NCBI RefSeq assembly: GCF_004210375.1 | Contig: NC_134830.1 | Location: 1,550,001 to 1,614,000 of the forward strand | Origin: Tachypleus tridentatus | Taxonomy: Eukaryota > Arthropoda > Merostomata > Xiphosura > Limulidae | Direction of reading: 5' to 3' | Length of the DNA stretch: 64,000 nt | Shown: positions 19,759-31,531 of the stretch, piece after piece | How the letters are laid out: each line of letters begins with the position of its first letter | How positions within the stretch are numbered: the first letter of the stretch is position 1 | Made by a program: the position numbers and the translations under genes | The notes under the pieces: model-generated | The model's database searches: none | The model's input: only the letters and a program-made list of their open reading frames with translations | What the model was told of the DNA's origin: nothing

Positions 19759-20035
19759 AGTAACATCCACAACAGTTGTTGACCATATCTTCTAACGGAC
19801 TTCTCCTGTAAGTATCTTAATATATTAGGAAACAAACAACTGCATATTATAATGGTAGGTCAAAAAACCACTTGAAGTAATATCCACAGTGGTTGCTGAC
19901 TGTATCTTGCAACTGACTTGTCCTGTAAGTATCTTAATATATCAAGAAACAAGCAACTGCATATTGTAATGGTAGGACAAAGAACCACTTGCAGCAATTA
20001 AAATCAACAGTTGTTGAACATGATGTGGTAATTTA
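19738..20035. repeat. 117-bp tandem repeat (about 2.6 copies) starting inside the UGDH stop-codon region
   Basis: Units start at GTAGGTCGAAGAAC (19738), GTAGGTCAAAAAACC (19855) and GTAGGACAAAGAACC (19972). Each full unit contains CCTGTAAGTATCTTAATATA. Unit 1 encodes VGRRTT-stop, unit 2 VGQKTT-stop and unit 3 VGQRTT without the stop. The period equals 39 codons. Units 2 and 3 presumably lie in the 3' UTR. Confidence 0.9.
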
Positions 20036-20089
20036 ATTTAGTCATGTTGTAGCGTTTGCTTTCAAATCCTTTTAAATAATTGTTTCTTT

Positions 20090-22242
20090 GTTTATGATGA
20101 AAGATTTTATAAGTTTGTTTGTACAGTAATGTTAGAGTCTAAACTACCAAGTTTGTACTTCTTCAGTTGTTTATGATGAAAGATTGTATAAGTTTGTTTG
20201 TACAGTAATGTTGGAGTTTAAGCTACCAAGTTTGTACTTCTTCAGTTGTTTAAGATGAAAGATTTTATAAGTTTGTTTGTACAGTAATGTTAGAGTCTAA
20301 GCTACCAAGTTTGTACTTCTTCAGTTGTTTATGATGAAAGATTTTATAAGTTTGTTTGTACAGTAATGTTAGAGTCTAAGCTACCAAGTTTGTACTTCTT
20401 CAGTTGTTTATGATGAAAGATTTTATAAGTTTGTTTGTACAGTAATGTTGGAGTCTAAGCTACCAAGTTTGTACTTCTTCAGTTGTTTATGATGAAAGAT
20501 TTTATAAGTTTGTTTGTACAGTAATGTTAGAGTCTAAGCTACCAAGTTTGTACTTCTTCAGTTGTTTATGATGAAAGATTTTATAAGTTTGTTTGTACAG
20601 TAATGTTGGAGTCTAAGCTATCAAGTTTGTACTTCTTCAGTTGTTTAAGATGAAAGATTTTATAAGTTTGTTTGTACAGTAATGTTAGAGTCTAAGCTAC
20701 CAAGTTTGTACTTCTTCAGTTGTTTATGATGAAATATTTTATAAGTTTGTTTGTACAGTAATGTTGGAGTCTAAGCTACCAAGTTTGTACTTCTTCAGTT
20801 GTTTAAGATGAAAGATTTTATAAGTTTGTTTGTACAGTAATGTTGGAGTCTGCCACCAAGTTTGTGCTTCTTCAGTTGTTTGTTTGTACAGTAATGTTGG
20901 AGTCTGCTACCAAGTTTGTACTTCTTCAGTTGTTTAAGATGAAAGATTTTATAAGTTTGTTTGTACAGTAATGTTGGAGTCTGCTACCAAGTTTGTACTT
21001 CTTCAGTTGTTTGTTTGTACAGTAATGTTGGAGTCTGCTACCAAGTTTGTACTTCTTCAGTTGTTTATGATGAAAGATTTTATAAGTTTGTTTGTACAGT
21101 AATGTTGGAGTCTAAGCTACCAAGTTTGTACTTCTTCAGTTGTTTAAGATGACAGATTTTATAAGTTTGTTTGTACAGTAATGTTGGAGTCTGCTCACCA
21201 AGTTTGTACTTCTTCAGTTGTTTGTTTGTACAGTAATGTTGGAGTCTAAGCTACCAAGTTTGTACTTCTTCAGTTGTTTATGATGAAAGATTTTATAAGT
21301 TTGTTTGTACAGTAATGTTGGAGTCTGCTACCAAGTTTGTACTTCTTCAGTTGTTTGTTTGTACAGTAATGTTGAGTCTAAGCTACCAAGTTTGTACTTC
21401 TTCAGTTGTTTATGATGAAAGATTTTATAAGTTTGTTTGTACAGTAATGTTGGAGTCTAAGCTACCAAGTTTGTACTTCTTCAGTTGTTTAAGATGAAAG
21501 ATTTTATAAGTTTGTTTGTACAGTAATGTTGGAGTCTAAGCTACCAAGTTTGTACTTCTTCAGTTGTTTGTTTGTACAGTAATGTTGGAGTCTAAGCTAC
21601 CAAGTTTGTACTTCTTCAGTTGTTTAAGATGAAAGATTTTATAAGTTTGTTTGTACAGTAATGTTGGAGTCTAAGCTACCAAGTTTGTACTTCTTCAGTT
21701 GTTTGTTTGTACAGTAATGTTGGAGTCTAAGCTACCAAGTTTGTACTTCTTCAGTTGTTTAAGATGAAAGATTTTATAAGTTTGTTTGTACAGTAATGTT
21801 GGAGTCTAAGCTACCAAGTTTGTACTTCTTCAGTTGTTTGTTTGTACAGTAATGTTGGAGTCTAAGCTACCAAGTTTGTACTTCTTCAGTTGTTTAAGAT
21901 GAAAGATTTTATAAGTTTGTTTGTACAGTAATGTTGGAGTCTAAGCTACCAAGTTTGTACTTCTTCAGTTGTTTGTTTGTACAGTAATGTTGGAGTCTAA
22001 GCTACCAAGTTTGTACTTCTTCAGTTGTTTATGATGAAAGATTTTATAAGTTTGTTTGTACAGTAATGTTGGAGTCTAAGCTACCAAGTTTGTACTTCTT
22101 CAGTTGTTTAAGATGAAAGATTTTATAAGTTTGTTTGTACAGTAATGTTGGAGTCTAAGCTACCAAGTTTGTACTTCTTCAGTTGTTTGTTTGTACAGTA
22201 ATGTTGGAGTCTGCTACCAAGTTTGTACTTCTTCAGTTGTTT
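20090..22242. repeat. 79-bp/54-56-bp alternating satellite, about 30 units
   Basis: The long unit runs TTTATGATGAAAGATTTTAT, AAGTTTGTTTGTACAGTAAT, GTTGGAGTCTAAGC, TACCAAGTTTGTACTTCTTC, AGTTG. From about 20870 a short unit lacking the GATGAAAGATTTTATAAG part alternates with the long one, forming a higher-order period. The left third (to about 20870) has only long units. It begins about 330 bp after the UGDH stop, so it may lie in the UGDH 3' UTR or just past it. Confidence 0.95.
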
Positions 22243-23390
22243 ATCAAGTTGTTATTCTATTTTTTTACTTTACTTTGTCAGCTCTGGACTGACCTTGTAA
22301 CCATTTTATGCTTATTACAGTTTTCATTCTATAACTTTAAAATTAGTAAACATAGGTTTACAAAATTTGGCATATTGTCAATAAACATTACAGTGCTTTC
22401 ATTCACAAAATATCAAATTGTTTTATTAAGCTTTAAGGTTTCTTATGCAACATTTCTCTCATGCCTGTTTATTCATTTTCCATGTTGCCTATTCAACAAG
22501 AAAAGTAATTTTCGTTTTAAGATTAAAAATACTTTTAGTATCAAACATTTTTTAAATTTCATGTGTGAAATATTTATAATGTGTGTGTGTATATAGTTAT
22601 AGTTAGAATGTAATATATAGTTATTTAATCAGTTATTTTCACTAAGATTGATGGTCATATTTCAGTCACATAAAGTATTTGTACAAGAATATCTTTATTC
22701 ATAAGGTTTTGTAACGCCCACCAATGGTACGTATTGATTACTTTATGTGTGAGAAATCTAACAGTTAGACGTTTTAACAAACAAAAACGTCAATTTAGTT
22801 CATAGAAGGTTTTTAATATTATTAATGTAATACCATTATAACTAAATATCTTACAGAAGAATGACAGATCCCTGTTTGTGACCAGAAGACAAAGATTCTC
22901 TTCTTTAAAGTGTGAGTTTTGTGTTGCACCAGGAGATAAGATTGATGCACATAAATAACATTTCCAGTTGAGGGTGGGAACTTTTTGTAGTTTATAGATT
23001 TGACATTATGAAATATTCTTCCTAATGTCTTGTGCTCTTTCATTCACTGTTTTTCTATCTTTTGACATCACATTGTAAAAAATATATTTTCATTAAAGTA
23101 AGTTTGTTTCTGTTGTGTTGGCAGTTTGTTTAAACGACTATGTGTTACAACTTCACAGAATTAAACTAACACTTTTTATTAAAAACACAATGTTTTTATC
23201 TACGGTGCATTTTCTGGTTCCACTCTAGAAACAACAGAGTAAACATGCCTCTGTTTAAGCTGACATTGTCCTCTGTCCTTCTTGCACATATGCCAAAGAG
23301 TTTCAAACATTTCACTTATTGTACATGTGTAAACTTTGTGACCAGACGTCTTCAAACCATAGAAACACTTTGTTTTAGGGTCAGCCAATT
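22243..23390. other. Intergenic or UGDH 3' flank, no gene seen
   Basis: AT-rich unique DNA. AATAAA occurs at 22380-22385 and could be a polyadenylation signal if the satellite is within the UGDH 3' UTR; this is weak. A 62-codon - strand frame at 23200-23388 has coding-like composition, but the family is unknown and an in-frame TAA directly follows the only nearby AG acceptor (see rejected items). Confidence 0.4.
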
Positions 23391-24582
23391 ACTAAAACCA
23401 TAAAGTTCACTAGAACTAGGTCAGTGAAATAATAAAACCATAGAAACACACTGAGTCACTGGGAAAACTATAAGTTAATCATAGGTAAAGTACACGTGAT
23501 GTTACAAGAACACTACATTTAACAATTAATAAAACCATAGAAACACACTGAGTCACTGGGAAAACTATAAGTTAATCATAGGTAAAGTACATGTGATGTT
23601 ACAAGAACACTACATTTAACAATTAATAAAACCATAAAGTGCACTAGAATCAAGTCAGTAAAATAATAAAACCATAGAAACACACTGAGTCACTGGGAAA
23701 ACTATAAGTTAATCATAGGTAAAGTACACGTGATGTTACAAGAACACTACATTTAACAATCAATAAAACCATAAAGTACACTAGAACCAGGTCAGTGAAA
23801 TAATAAAACCATAGAAACACACTGAGTCACTGGGAAAACTATAAGTTAATCATAGGTAAAGTACATGTGATGTTACAAGAACACTACATTTAACAATCAA
23901 TAAAACCATAAAGTACACTAGAACCAGGTCAGTGAAATAATAAAACCATAGAAACACACTGAGTCACTGGGAAAACTATAAGTTAATCATAGGTAAAGTA
24001 CATGTGATGTTATAAGAACACTACACTTAACAATTAATAAAACCATAAAGTACACTAGAACCAGGTCAGTGTAATAATAAAACCATAGAAACACACTGAG
24101 TCACTGGGAAAACTATAAGTTAATCATAGGTAAAGTACATGTGATGTTACAAGAACACTACATTTAACAATCAATAAAACCATAAAGTACACTAGAACCA
24201 GGTCAGTGAAATAATAAAACCATAGAAACACACTGAGTCACTGGGAAAACTATAAGTTAATCATAGGTAAAGTACATGTGATGTTATAAGAACACTACAC
24301 TTAACAATTAATAAAACCATAAAGTACACTAGAACCAGGTCAGTGTAATAATAAAACCATAGAAACACACTGAGTCACTGGGAAAACTATAAGTTAATCA
24401 TAGGTAAAGTACATGTGATGTTACAAGAACACTACATTTAACAATCAATAAAACCATAAAGTACACTAGAACCAGGTCAGTGAAATAATAAAACCATAGA
24501 AACACACTGAGTCACTGGGAAAACTATAAGTTAATCATAGGTAAAGTACATGCGATGTTACAAGAACACTACATCTAACAAC
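23391..24582. repeat. 137-bp satellite, about 9 units, AP-1-like site per unit
   Basis: The unit contains AAACCATAGAAACACACTGA, GTCACTGGGAAAACTATAAG, TTAATCATAGGTAAAGTAC, GATGTTACAAGAACACTAC and ACTAGAACCAGGTCAGTG. Each holds TGAGTCA, the AP-1/TRE consensus. Two neighbouring units with GATGTTATAAG and CAGTGTAATAAT recur 274 bp apart (about 24001 and 24280), so a dimer was duplicated. The first unit is shorter and lacks the ACTAGAA part. Confidence 0.95.
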
Positions 24583-25223
24583 CAATTTATAGTTATGAAA
24601 CCCTACAATCTGAGTGCTTTCAAAATGGGTACTTTTCATTTTCAGAGGCATGTGTAACATTAACACCTTTCTTCAGTGTAACAATACTCAGCTGTTTGTG
24701 CTATCGAAACTGCGGAAGTGGTCTTACTGTGTGTCTTAAAGAATGTACTTTATTTTAAACATTTGACAGTTAATAAAAGTGTATGTTTATCTGGTTAAAC
24801 AGTAGCCTAAAGCTTGGCTGTAGGCCCTGGTACATATCTGTCTAGCCTACCATTACTAAATTAAGAATGAGTAGCCCAGTTAACTCTCGTATAGTTTCGG
24901 AAAACAGATCTCGTATTTACTGTGTGTACGAGTTTGCTTTGATTAAATAAAACAAATATTTAAACTGGTATCGATGTTTGTAAGAATGTGGCAAAACAAT
25001 CACTACTAGGGATCTGGAGTTTATTTAATGAAAAGAGCTTAGTAGCTAAACCTATTTAATCATACGTTACGTTACGATGTGGATAAAACAAAATGCTTAT
25101 AATAACTTTTATGTTCGTGGAATTGGAAGTACACGAAAAGAAAAAAGTGTATTTAAACACACCAACATCAGGAGGTCTTTTGTGTCTACCGGGCGGAATC
25201 GAAGCCGTGATTATAGCATTTTT
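24583..25223. other. Intergenic sequence, no gene seen
   Basis: Unique DNA. TTTGTGTCTACCGGGCGGAA to GATTATAGCATTTT (about 25180-25223) resembles a decayed tRNA-derived SINE of the second family also seen at 29688. No coding signal. Confidence 0.45.
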
Positions 25224-25235
25224 CTTTATTAATCT

Positions 25236-28200
25236 CCCCTCGATATGAATTCCTGCACGTGATGAGGGGACCTTTCAGGGAAGGTTCTGTTCTTTCAGTT
25301 CACCTCCTCTTGGATGTAAACATCCACCCACGTGTGTGACATGCGTGGTGACCCGTGAAGGGGAGGAGAGGATCCTGGTGGTTGAGGGGTTCAACTTCAA
25401 CGCATCACTTTGGCCTTGAATTTCTACAGAAATTATGGCTTTATCAAGGGGTGGCCCCCATTGGGTCATTTGGCTGGTCCACTTAAGCTAGGTTCAACCA
25501 CGTACCAGTGGTGGGTCTTCTCAACAAGTGTTGTGGACATTGCATCTGATGCTGGTGTTTGGGTATAGTGCTCACGAAGCCATGGCGTTGCTACGGTGTT
25601 CCTGTTTGACATTGTAATGCGTCCCCTCGTAGGACTCCATGGTGGGTGGGGTCAGTGTGCACTGAAATATTCTTTTTTACTATGGATTCTCCAAATAAAA
25701 TCTTAAATTAAATAGTGAAAAAACAGTCCGTAGGTAAACGATCACGTCTTGAAGATTCTGAGCAGCAGTCTTCAACATCTGTAACATTTGTACCTCAATT
25801 TCTAATATTACATTTTACTTCAGACAAACCATTAGGGCAGATGTCTCTCTTTTTCATTCAGAACATACTAGAGGGACTTGCTGGCTCTCCAAAGTCAGTA
25901 AAGAAGCTTCGATCTGGAGACATATTGGTGGAAACATCTCAACACAGTGAACTTCTTTTCCATTCCAATTGGGGATATTCTTATTGAGGTTACACCTCAT
26001 TATACTTTGAATTCGTCAGGAGGAGTTATGGTTGAGAGAGATTTGGGGAACATACCTGATTAAAAGATTTTCGCTGGTTTCTCCAACCAAGAAGTTTTTG
26101 CAGTTAGGCGTACTTCCACCCACAAAGATGAAATTATGATGCCGACCAATGTCCTCATTCTGACATTTACATCACCGTGTCAACCTGCCATCATCAAGGT
26201 AGGTTATATTAATTGCAGAGTACGGCCATATATTCCAAACCGTCTCAAATGTTTTGAATGCCAGAGGTTCGGTCACTCAAAGACGTCATGTCGTGGTTCC
26301 TTGACATGTGCTCGTTGTGGTGGCAAGAACCATGATGCCTACGAGTGTGAAACAGACTCTCATTGTGTCAATTGCAATGGTTCTTACCCGTCCTACTTTC
26401 GTTCTTGCCCTCAATGGTTGGAAGAAAAAGAGGTTCAGCATTTGAAAATGATTCACAACATTACTTACTCTGAGACTCGAAAGTTGCTGTCCACCACTTC
26501 ATCTCGGACATATGCTGCTGTACTTCGTTCCACTACAACAGCAGGAGTGCCAACAGATCTCTCTGTGCCTCCAAAAGAATCGTTCTCAAGGCAAATGAAA
26601 AGCCTTTTGATTTCCATGATTAAAAAAGTTGATAAATCAATTTCAACACCCATCTCTGTCCCTTACATACATTCCAACAAACCCCAAGATCCACTTTCTT
26701 TGGTTCTGGGTACAGGCATTTCCTCGGATACGTCAAAGCCATAAGAAATCTTCATTACGTTCACAACCAGTACATATTCTAACACCAGCTCCAAAGTCGT
26801 ATGGAACAAGATTCAAAAGGTCAGTGGGCAATATCACTCTGTCCCCCTCTCGATCTTGCTCTCTGATAGCCAGGAAGTGGCTGATACCTGGAGCATCGCC
26901 GATACTCTAGGTAAAAGCTTTTGCTGGGTATCTAGCACATATGTTTCTTCTTACACTTTCTTAGCCATGAAGACTTGGGCAGAGTAATCACCTCTTTCCT
27001 TTCGAGCTGATTGTCTCTATGACTATAATCGTTCCTTTACACTGGTGGAACTGAAACTATCCCTTCATCAGTCTGGCAGTACATCGGTTGGACATCTGGC
27101 AGGAGAATGTTTTTCCTGATGCCAGGCTATTGTCCTATCTGTCTCCAAGCCTGGGAAGGATTCCAAGATTCCTTCAAACTACTATCCAGTTCCTTTGATG
27201 AGCTGTTTCTGTAAGACCTTAGAGGATGGTTAATGCTCGTCTTGTTTGGTTCCTCGAATCAAACAACCTCCTCTCGCCCACCCAGTGTGGGTTCCGACGA
27301 CAGCACTCCACCATGGACCACCTAATTCAACTTGAAACGTCAGTCAGAGAAACTTTTCTCAAACAACATTTTACATCAATATTTTTGACATTTAGATGGC
27401 TTATGACACAACATGGAGGTATGGCATTTTGCGAGACCTCCATATATATGGGTTACGTTGTCATTTGCCAATTTTATTAATTTTTAATGGACAGGCGATT
27501 CCGATTTCGTGTGGGTTCGACTCTTTCCTGTTCTTTTCTACAGGTACTTGGAGTCCTTCAGGGCTGTATTTTGAGTGCCACACTTTTCAGTATAAAGATT
27601 AGTGCCATCACTGAACAATTCCCTCTTACTGTTGCAAACGGGCTCTATATCGACAACTTTCACATCTCATGTCAGTTGTCAAACAAGAGGTATATTGAGC
27701 GGCAGCTACAGACTGCCCTCACTCGTTTACTGAAGTGGACCACAACAAACGGTTTTAACTCTATCTCTCTGAAACTGTTTGCATGTACCTTTGCTGCTAA
27801 CGGGGTATTCATCCTGATCCTGTACTCCGTATCAGTGAAGTTGTGCTGCCTGTGGTCCCAGAGACAAAGTTCTTGGGGCTTATCTTTGACCATAAGTTGC
27901 CCTTTATAACCACACATCAAGCAGCTGTGAGTCAAATGTACAAGAGCACTGAACATCTTCCATGTCCTCTCTTCCACCACTTTAGGAGTGGATTGATGTT
28001 CTATATATTGTGTTCGTATTCGATTGAAACTTAACTTTGGATCACAGGTCTATGGCTCTGTTAGGATCGTGGCCTTAAAAATACTGGACCTCATTCATCA
28101 TTAAGGACTTCGGCTCTTCACCGGGGCTTTCTGCACTTCCCCAGTTCAGAGTTAATACATAGTCTCGTGAATCTTCTTTACACCTCTACTGTTTGCAACT

Positions 28201-29664
28201 GTCTTTACTATATACTTCGAAACTTCGTTCCTTACCAAAGCATCCCACCTGGGGTTGTGTTTCCCTTCTTTGGTGGGCCATACGTTTTCAGAACAGACAA
28301 TATGCCATTGTTCCTTTTTGCCTTCGTATTCAGGTACAGTTAAATGAATTTGATCTGTCCTTGGATAACATTGCTATATCCACTGGCCAGCCCATCCCAC
28401 CATGGCTTCTTACAGTCCCCAGTTGTGACCTATCTTTAAGTCATTTGAGAAAAGTAGACACTCCTGATTAGAAATACTGTCTGTTATTTGCTGAACATCT
28501 TTCGAACCATCCTTATATTCCTATTTATACAGATGGTTCGAAGTCAGGTGACTGTGTGGGCTCTGTCATAGTTTGGTGGTTGCACGCATAATCCCTTTAC
28601 AACTGTTGAAGTGTACGTCATTTCTCTTGCCATGCATCACACAGAAGCTAAGCAGTACTCAAATTACACTATTTATACTGGCTCTGGAATCGTTTCACAT
28701 TAGTTCACACCCTGTTCTCGCCGATATTCAAAACCAACTGGCCCATTTCTCTTTAACATCTACTTTTATCTAGTTCTTCTGGATACCAGCCCACATTGGT
28801 ATTCGCGGTAATGGACTCGCCGACACCGTAGCTAAGTCTATCTGCTCTGACTCAATCACTACTGTGCCTATTACATACATGGACTATGGTCCTATATTCA
28901 AGGCTTGGCTCCACACAGTTGGCAATGGACTTGGACTGAGCGACGTGAAAACAAGCTTTTCCAAATAAAACCCTCTGTTGTACTATGGCAGTCCTAGGAA
29001 GTTGTTCTAACTAGACTACGCATTGGTCACAGTTTTTTACTCATTGTTTTCTGGTACTGATGCACCAGTGTAACACTCAGGTCACAATAAGCCACATTTT
29101 ACTGTCTTGCCGTCGTTACGACTCTCAACGACGGCACAATTTTAAACATGTTTTGTCCCAAGATTTGTGTGTAACATTAGAGAGTGTTAACTGTGACAGT
29201 GACACTGTCCACCTTAGACATGTTCGTAGTATTTTAAAAGCCATTAATCTTTTTAATGTTATTTAAGTGTTTTAATTTATACATTAGACATTTTAATGTG
29301 ATCCCCTTTAAGAATAAAAGTACATCTAGTTCGATATGAAATTAAAAAGTGGCCGTAACGTTAAATAACTCGAAACCAGTACTGGAAAGGCCAACTTCAG
29401 GTGACTAACGCTGATGTTTGAACTTATCCGCTAATAATCCTAGCGAGTTATGATAATTAGAATTATGCTACACAAAGTCCTTATACTCTGTAGTTATACT
29501 GAAGACTAGATCTGATTTAATGTTATTTATGTTTTTAATTCAAATATTCAACTTTGTTTTCTTTTACCTTAATTTCCTTTTAAGGATTTTACTTTAATTT
29601 TAACTTTTTACCGAATGTTCGACGCAGATAGTCTAGTTGCTAAAACAGCAAACCAAACAACCAA
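25236..29664 (+). mobile_element. I-type LINE, copy 2, internally deleted
   Basis: It starts CCCCTCGATATGAATTCCTG, matching the 5' end of the copy at 8604, and ends near AACAACCAA at 29664. The target-site duplication CTTTATTAATC lies at 25224-25234 and 29665-29675. ORF1 begins at ATG 25682 but is broken; the zinc-knuckle part is intact at 26136-26744 (CFECQRFGHSKTSC, CARCGGKNHDAYEC). At about 26730 the sequence jumps from late ORF1 to the linker before RT, deleting the entire endonuclease (about 1.2 kb relative to copy 1). RT (GFRRQHSTMDHL, LYIDNF in place of YVDDF), RNase H (WIPAHIGIRGNGLAD) and the C-terminal zinc segment follow with many shifts. A 3' hairpin lies at 29367-29449. Confidence 0.9.
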
Positions 29665-29687
29665 CTTTATTAATCCAACGTCATGGA

Positions 29688-29821
29688 GGATGTGTGTTTC
29701 TTATAACAAAGCCACAATGGTCTATCTGTTGAGTCCACCGAGAAGAATCGAACCACTGATTTTAGCGTTCTAAATTTTACCGTTAGTGTTGTAGACTTAC
29801 CGCTGTACCACCGAGGGACCC
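29688..29821 (-). mobile_element. tRNA-derived SINE, second family
   Basis: TTCTTATAACAAAGCCACAA, GGTCTATCTGTTGAGTCCAC, then GAATCGAACCACTGATTTTA (B-box-like on the - strand) and ACTTACCGCTGTACCACCGAG, the tRNA-like head in reverse. About 130 bp, decayed. It is adjacent to the LINE copy 2 target-site duplication. Confidence 0.65.
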
Positions 29822-29927
29822 TCATGGAGAGGATATAAACAGAAATTCATAATATGTCAAAACTTCTCACTGTATCTATCTGGATAATAAAGAAATATTA
29901 GTTAAAGGTAATTACTTGAGATAGCCT

Positions 29928-30218
29928 CCCGCTAGCACAGCGGTAAGTCTATGGATTTACAAGAGGTATTAAATAACCCTTGCATCTGACAGTCCTACCA
30001 ATTCAAGAGGTATTAAATAACCCTTGCATCTGACAGTCCTACCAATTCAAGAGGTATTAAATAACCCTTGCATCTGACAGTCCTACCAATTCAAGAGGTA
30101 TTAAATAACCCTTGCATCTGACAGTCCTACCAATTCAAGAGGTATTAAATAACCATTGCATCTGACAGTCCTACCAATTCAAGAGGCATTAAATAACCCT
30201 TGCATCTGACAATTCTAC
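29928..30218. repeat. SINE head fragment followed by 44-bp minisatellite (about 6 copies)
   Basis: CCTCCCGCTAGCACAGCGGT to TCTATGGATTTACAAG is a + strand head of the second SINE family. Directly after it, AAGAGGTATTAAATAACCC, TTGCATCTGACAGTCCTACC, AATTC repeats with a period of 44 bp. The array replaces the SINE body. Confidence 0.85.
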
Positions 30219-31348
30219 TGTTCAACAGGTCATTCTGTTGTACTAAGTTTTTTTATTTCATTATTTTATTACTCTGTCAACAATCAAAGTTCAGGTGCAC
30301 AATATTAGGTTATATACAATAATATAATGACAAGTCAGCAGACACAGTTTACATGAAACATTTATATATTTATGTTGAGGTAACATGATAAAAAGTTAGC
30401 AGAGATAGTTTGGATCACACAATTACATTTAACTAACTTAATGACGAGACAGTTTGGATCAAATGTTTGTATATTTATGTTTATGTAACATAATAACAAG
30501 TCAGGAGACACAGTATGGATGAAAAATTTATATATTTATGTTCAAGGAACCCAATGACAAGATTTGCCAATGTTTTCTCATAAGACAGTACAAAGGGAAT
30601 CATTTTGAATGTGTTCCATCAATAACATAAAGTCCCCACTTGTAGATGTATTTAACAATAACTTAAAGAAAGAAACAAGTTTCTTTATTTAACTGTAATC
30701 ATAAATCTACAGATAGACAGCATATAAATGACAATTATACACAATTCAGAAAATTATTTAGTACAAATGTTTTGGATTAATCAGTATGGTATAAAGTTTT
30801 CACACAAAATATTTACCAAACCTTCGATACTCTGGCACATTGTTCCTTTCATTTTATATCGAACATAATACACAAATTATTTGTATTAACAAGTTGTTGT
30901 TTTACATTTAGGACTCATGGAATTTATAGATGTGATTAAAAACAGTCTTTCATACAAATCCCAGGTAGTGTTGAAACAACAGGTACATAGTTGACTCACA
31001 AAACCTGGGAAAGGCAGGGTAACAAAGATGTGTGAAGGAAGGAATTATACTTGAGAGAAAAAATATCTGTTAACAGTTCTAGAGTAAAATGCTTTGAATG
31101 GCTGTCAGCAGTGGATCCTTATGGCCTCTTAATTAGCTGAAATAATTATTAAGACATAACTTGTGGTAAAAACAGACATCATTGTACACTATTTTAGTTG
31201 CTATAGAAATACCTCATTCTTCAGATATTCATTATTTTGCTGGACATCAGTAAACTGAGATAATAATGGCTTCTATCCATCATATGTAAACCTTGACAAC
31301 ACTGGGCTACAACAGGATAATGGAACAGGATATTCTGTAGATATATCT
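30219..31348. other. Putative 3' UTR and 3' flank of the FGF-like gene (- strand)
   Basis: AT-rich unique DNA downstream of the FGF-like stop on the - strand. The reverse complement of TTTATT at 30684-30689 gives AATAAA about 660 bp after the stop and is the best polyadenylation candidate I see; no transcript evidence is available. No other gene was recognised. Confidence 0.4.
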
Positions 31349-31531
31349 TCAACTGGGTGATTGCTTCAGCCACATGGTGGCTCTCTGCCTTGACCTTGTT
31401 TTGTGACCTTTTTTTGGTTTTCCGTTTTTCCTTATCCCAAGATACCACTTGTGGTATTTCTTAGACTCGTACTGGAAGTAATCAGACTCAAAGTTTTCAA
31501 TGAAAAGTACTTCATCGGAGTTAGGATTGTC
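31349..31531 (-). CDS. Fibroblast growth factor-like protein, terminal coding exon
   Basis: FGFs are secreted ligands that bind FGF receptors together with heparan sulphate. Reading the - strand, the acceptor TTTATCTCAG ends at 31532 and the exon enters in phase 0: DNPNSDEVLFIENFESDYFQ, YESKKYHKWYLGIRKNGKPK, KGHKTRSRQRATMWLKQSPS, stop. This matches the last third of the FGF beta-trefoil (F-x-E-x-x-E-x-x-Y-x-x-Y...KKY...WY-(V/L)-(G/A)-(L/I)-(K/R)-x-x-G-x-x-(K/R)-x-G-x-(K/R)-T). The basic run KNGKPKKGHKTRSRQR is the expected heparin-binding loop. The exon start at about the D/Q-T-P-N-E position in phase 0 is the classic FGF exon 2/3 boundary. The Cys usually found in the E-C-x-F strand is Val here. 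The subfamily is unresolved. Confidence 0.93.
   Translation of the reverse strand, partial: DNPNSDEVLFIENFESDYFQYESKKYHKWYLGIRKNGKPKKGHKTRSRQRATMWLKQSPS

Noticed and set aside
22380-22385. AATAAA as the UGDH polyadenylation signal
   Set aside because: It would require a 2.6-kb 3' UTR through a satellite; AT-rich DNA gives such hexamers by chance, so I did not list it as a feature.
23200-23388. Possible - strand terminal exon (ADPKTKCFYGLKTSGHKVYT...)
   Set aside because: Composition looks coding-like, but an in-frame TAA sits right after the only nearby AG, no family was recognised and part of the text matches the neighbouring 137-bp unit.
31221-31448. 75-codon - strand frame MVSWDKEKRKTKKRSQ...
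   Set aside because: Out-of-frame shadow of the FGF-like terminal exon and its 3' flank.
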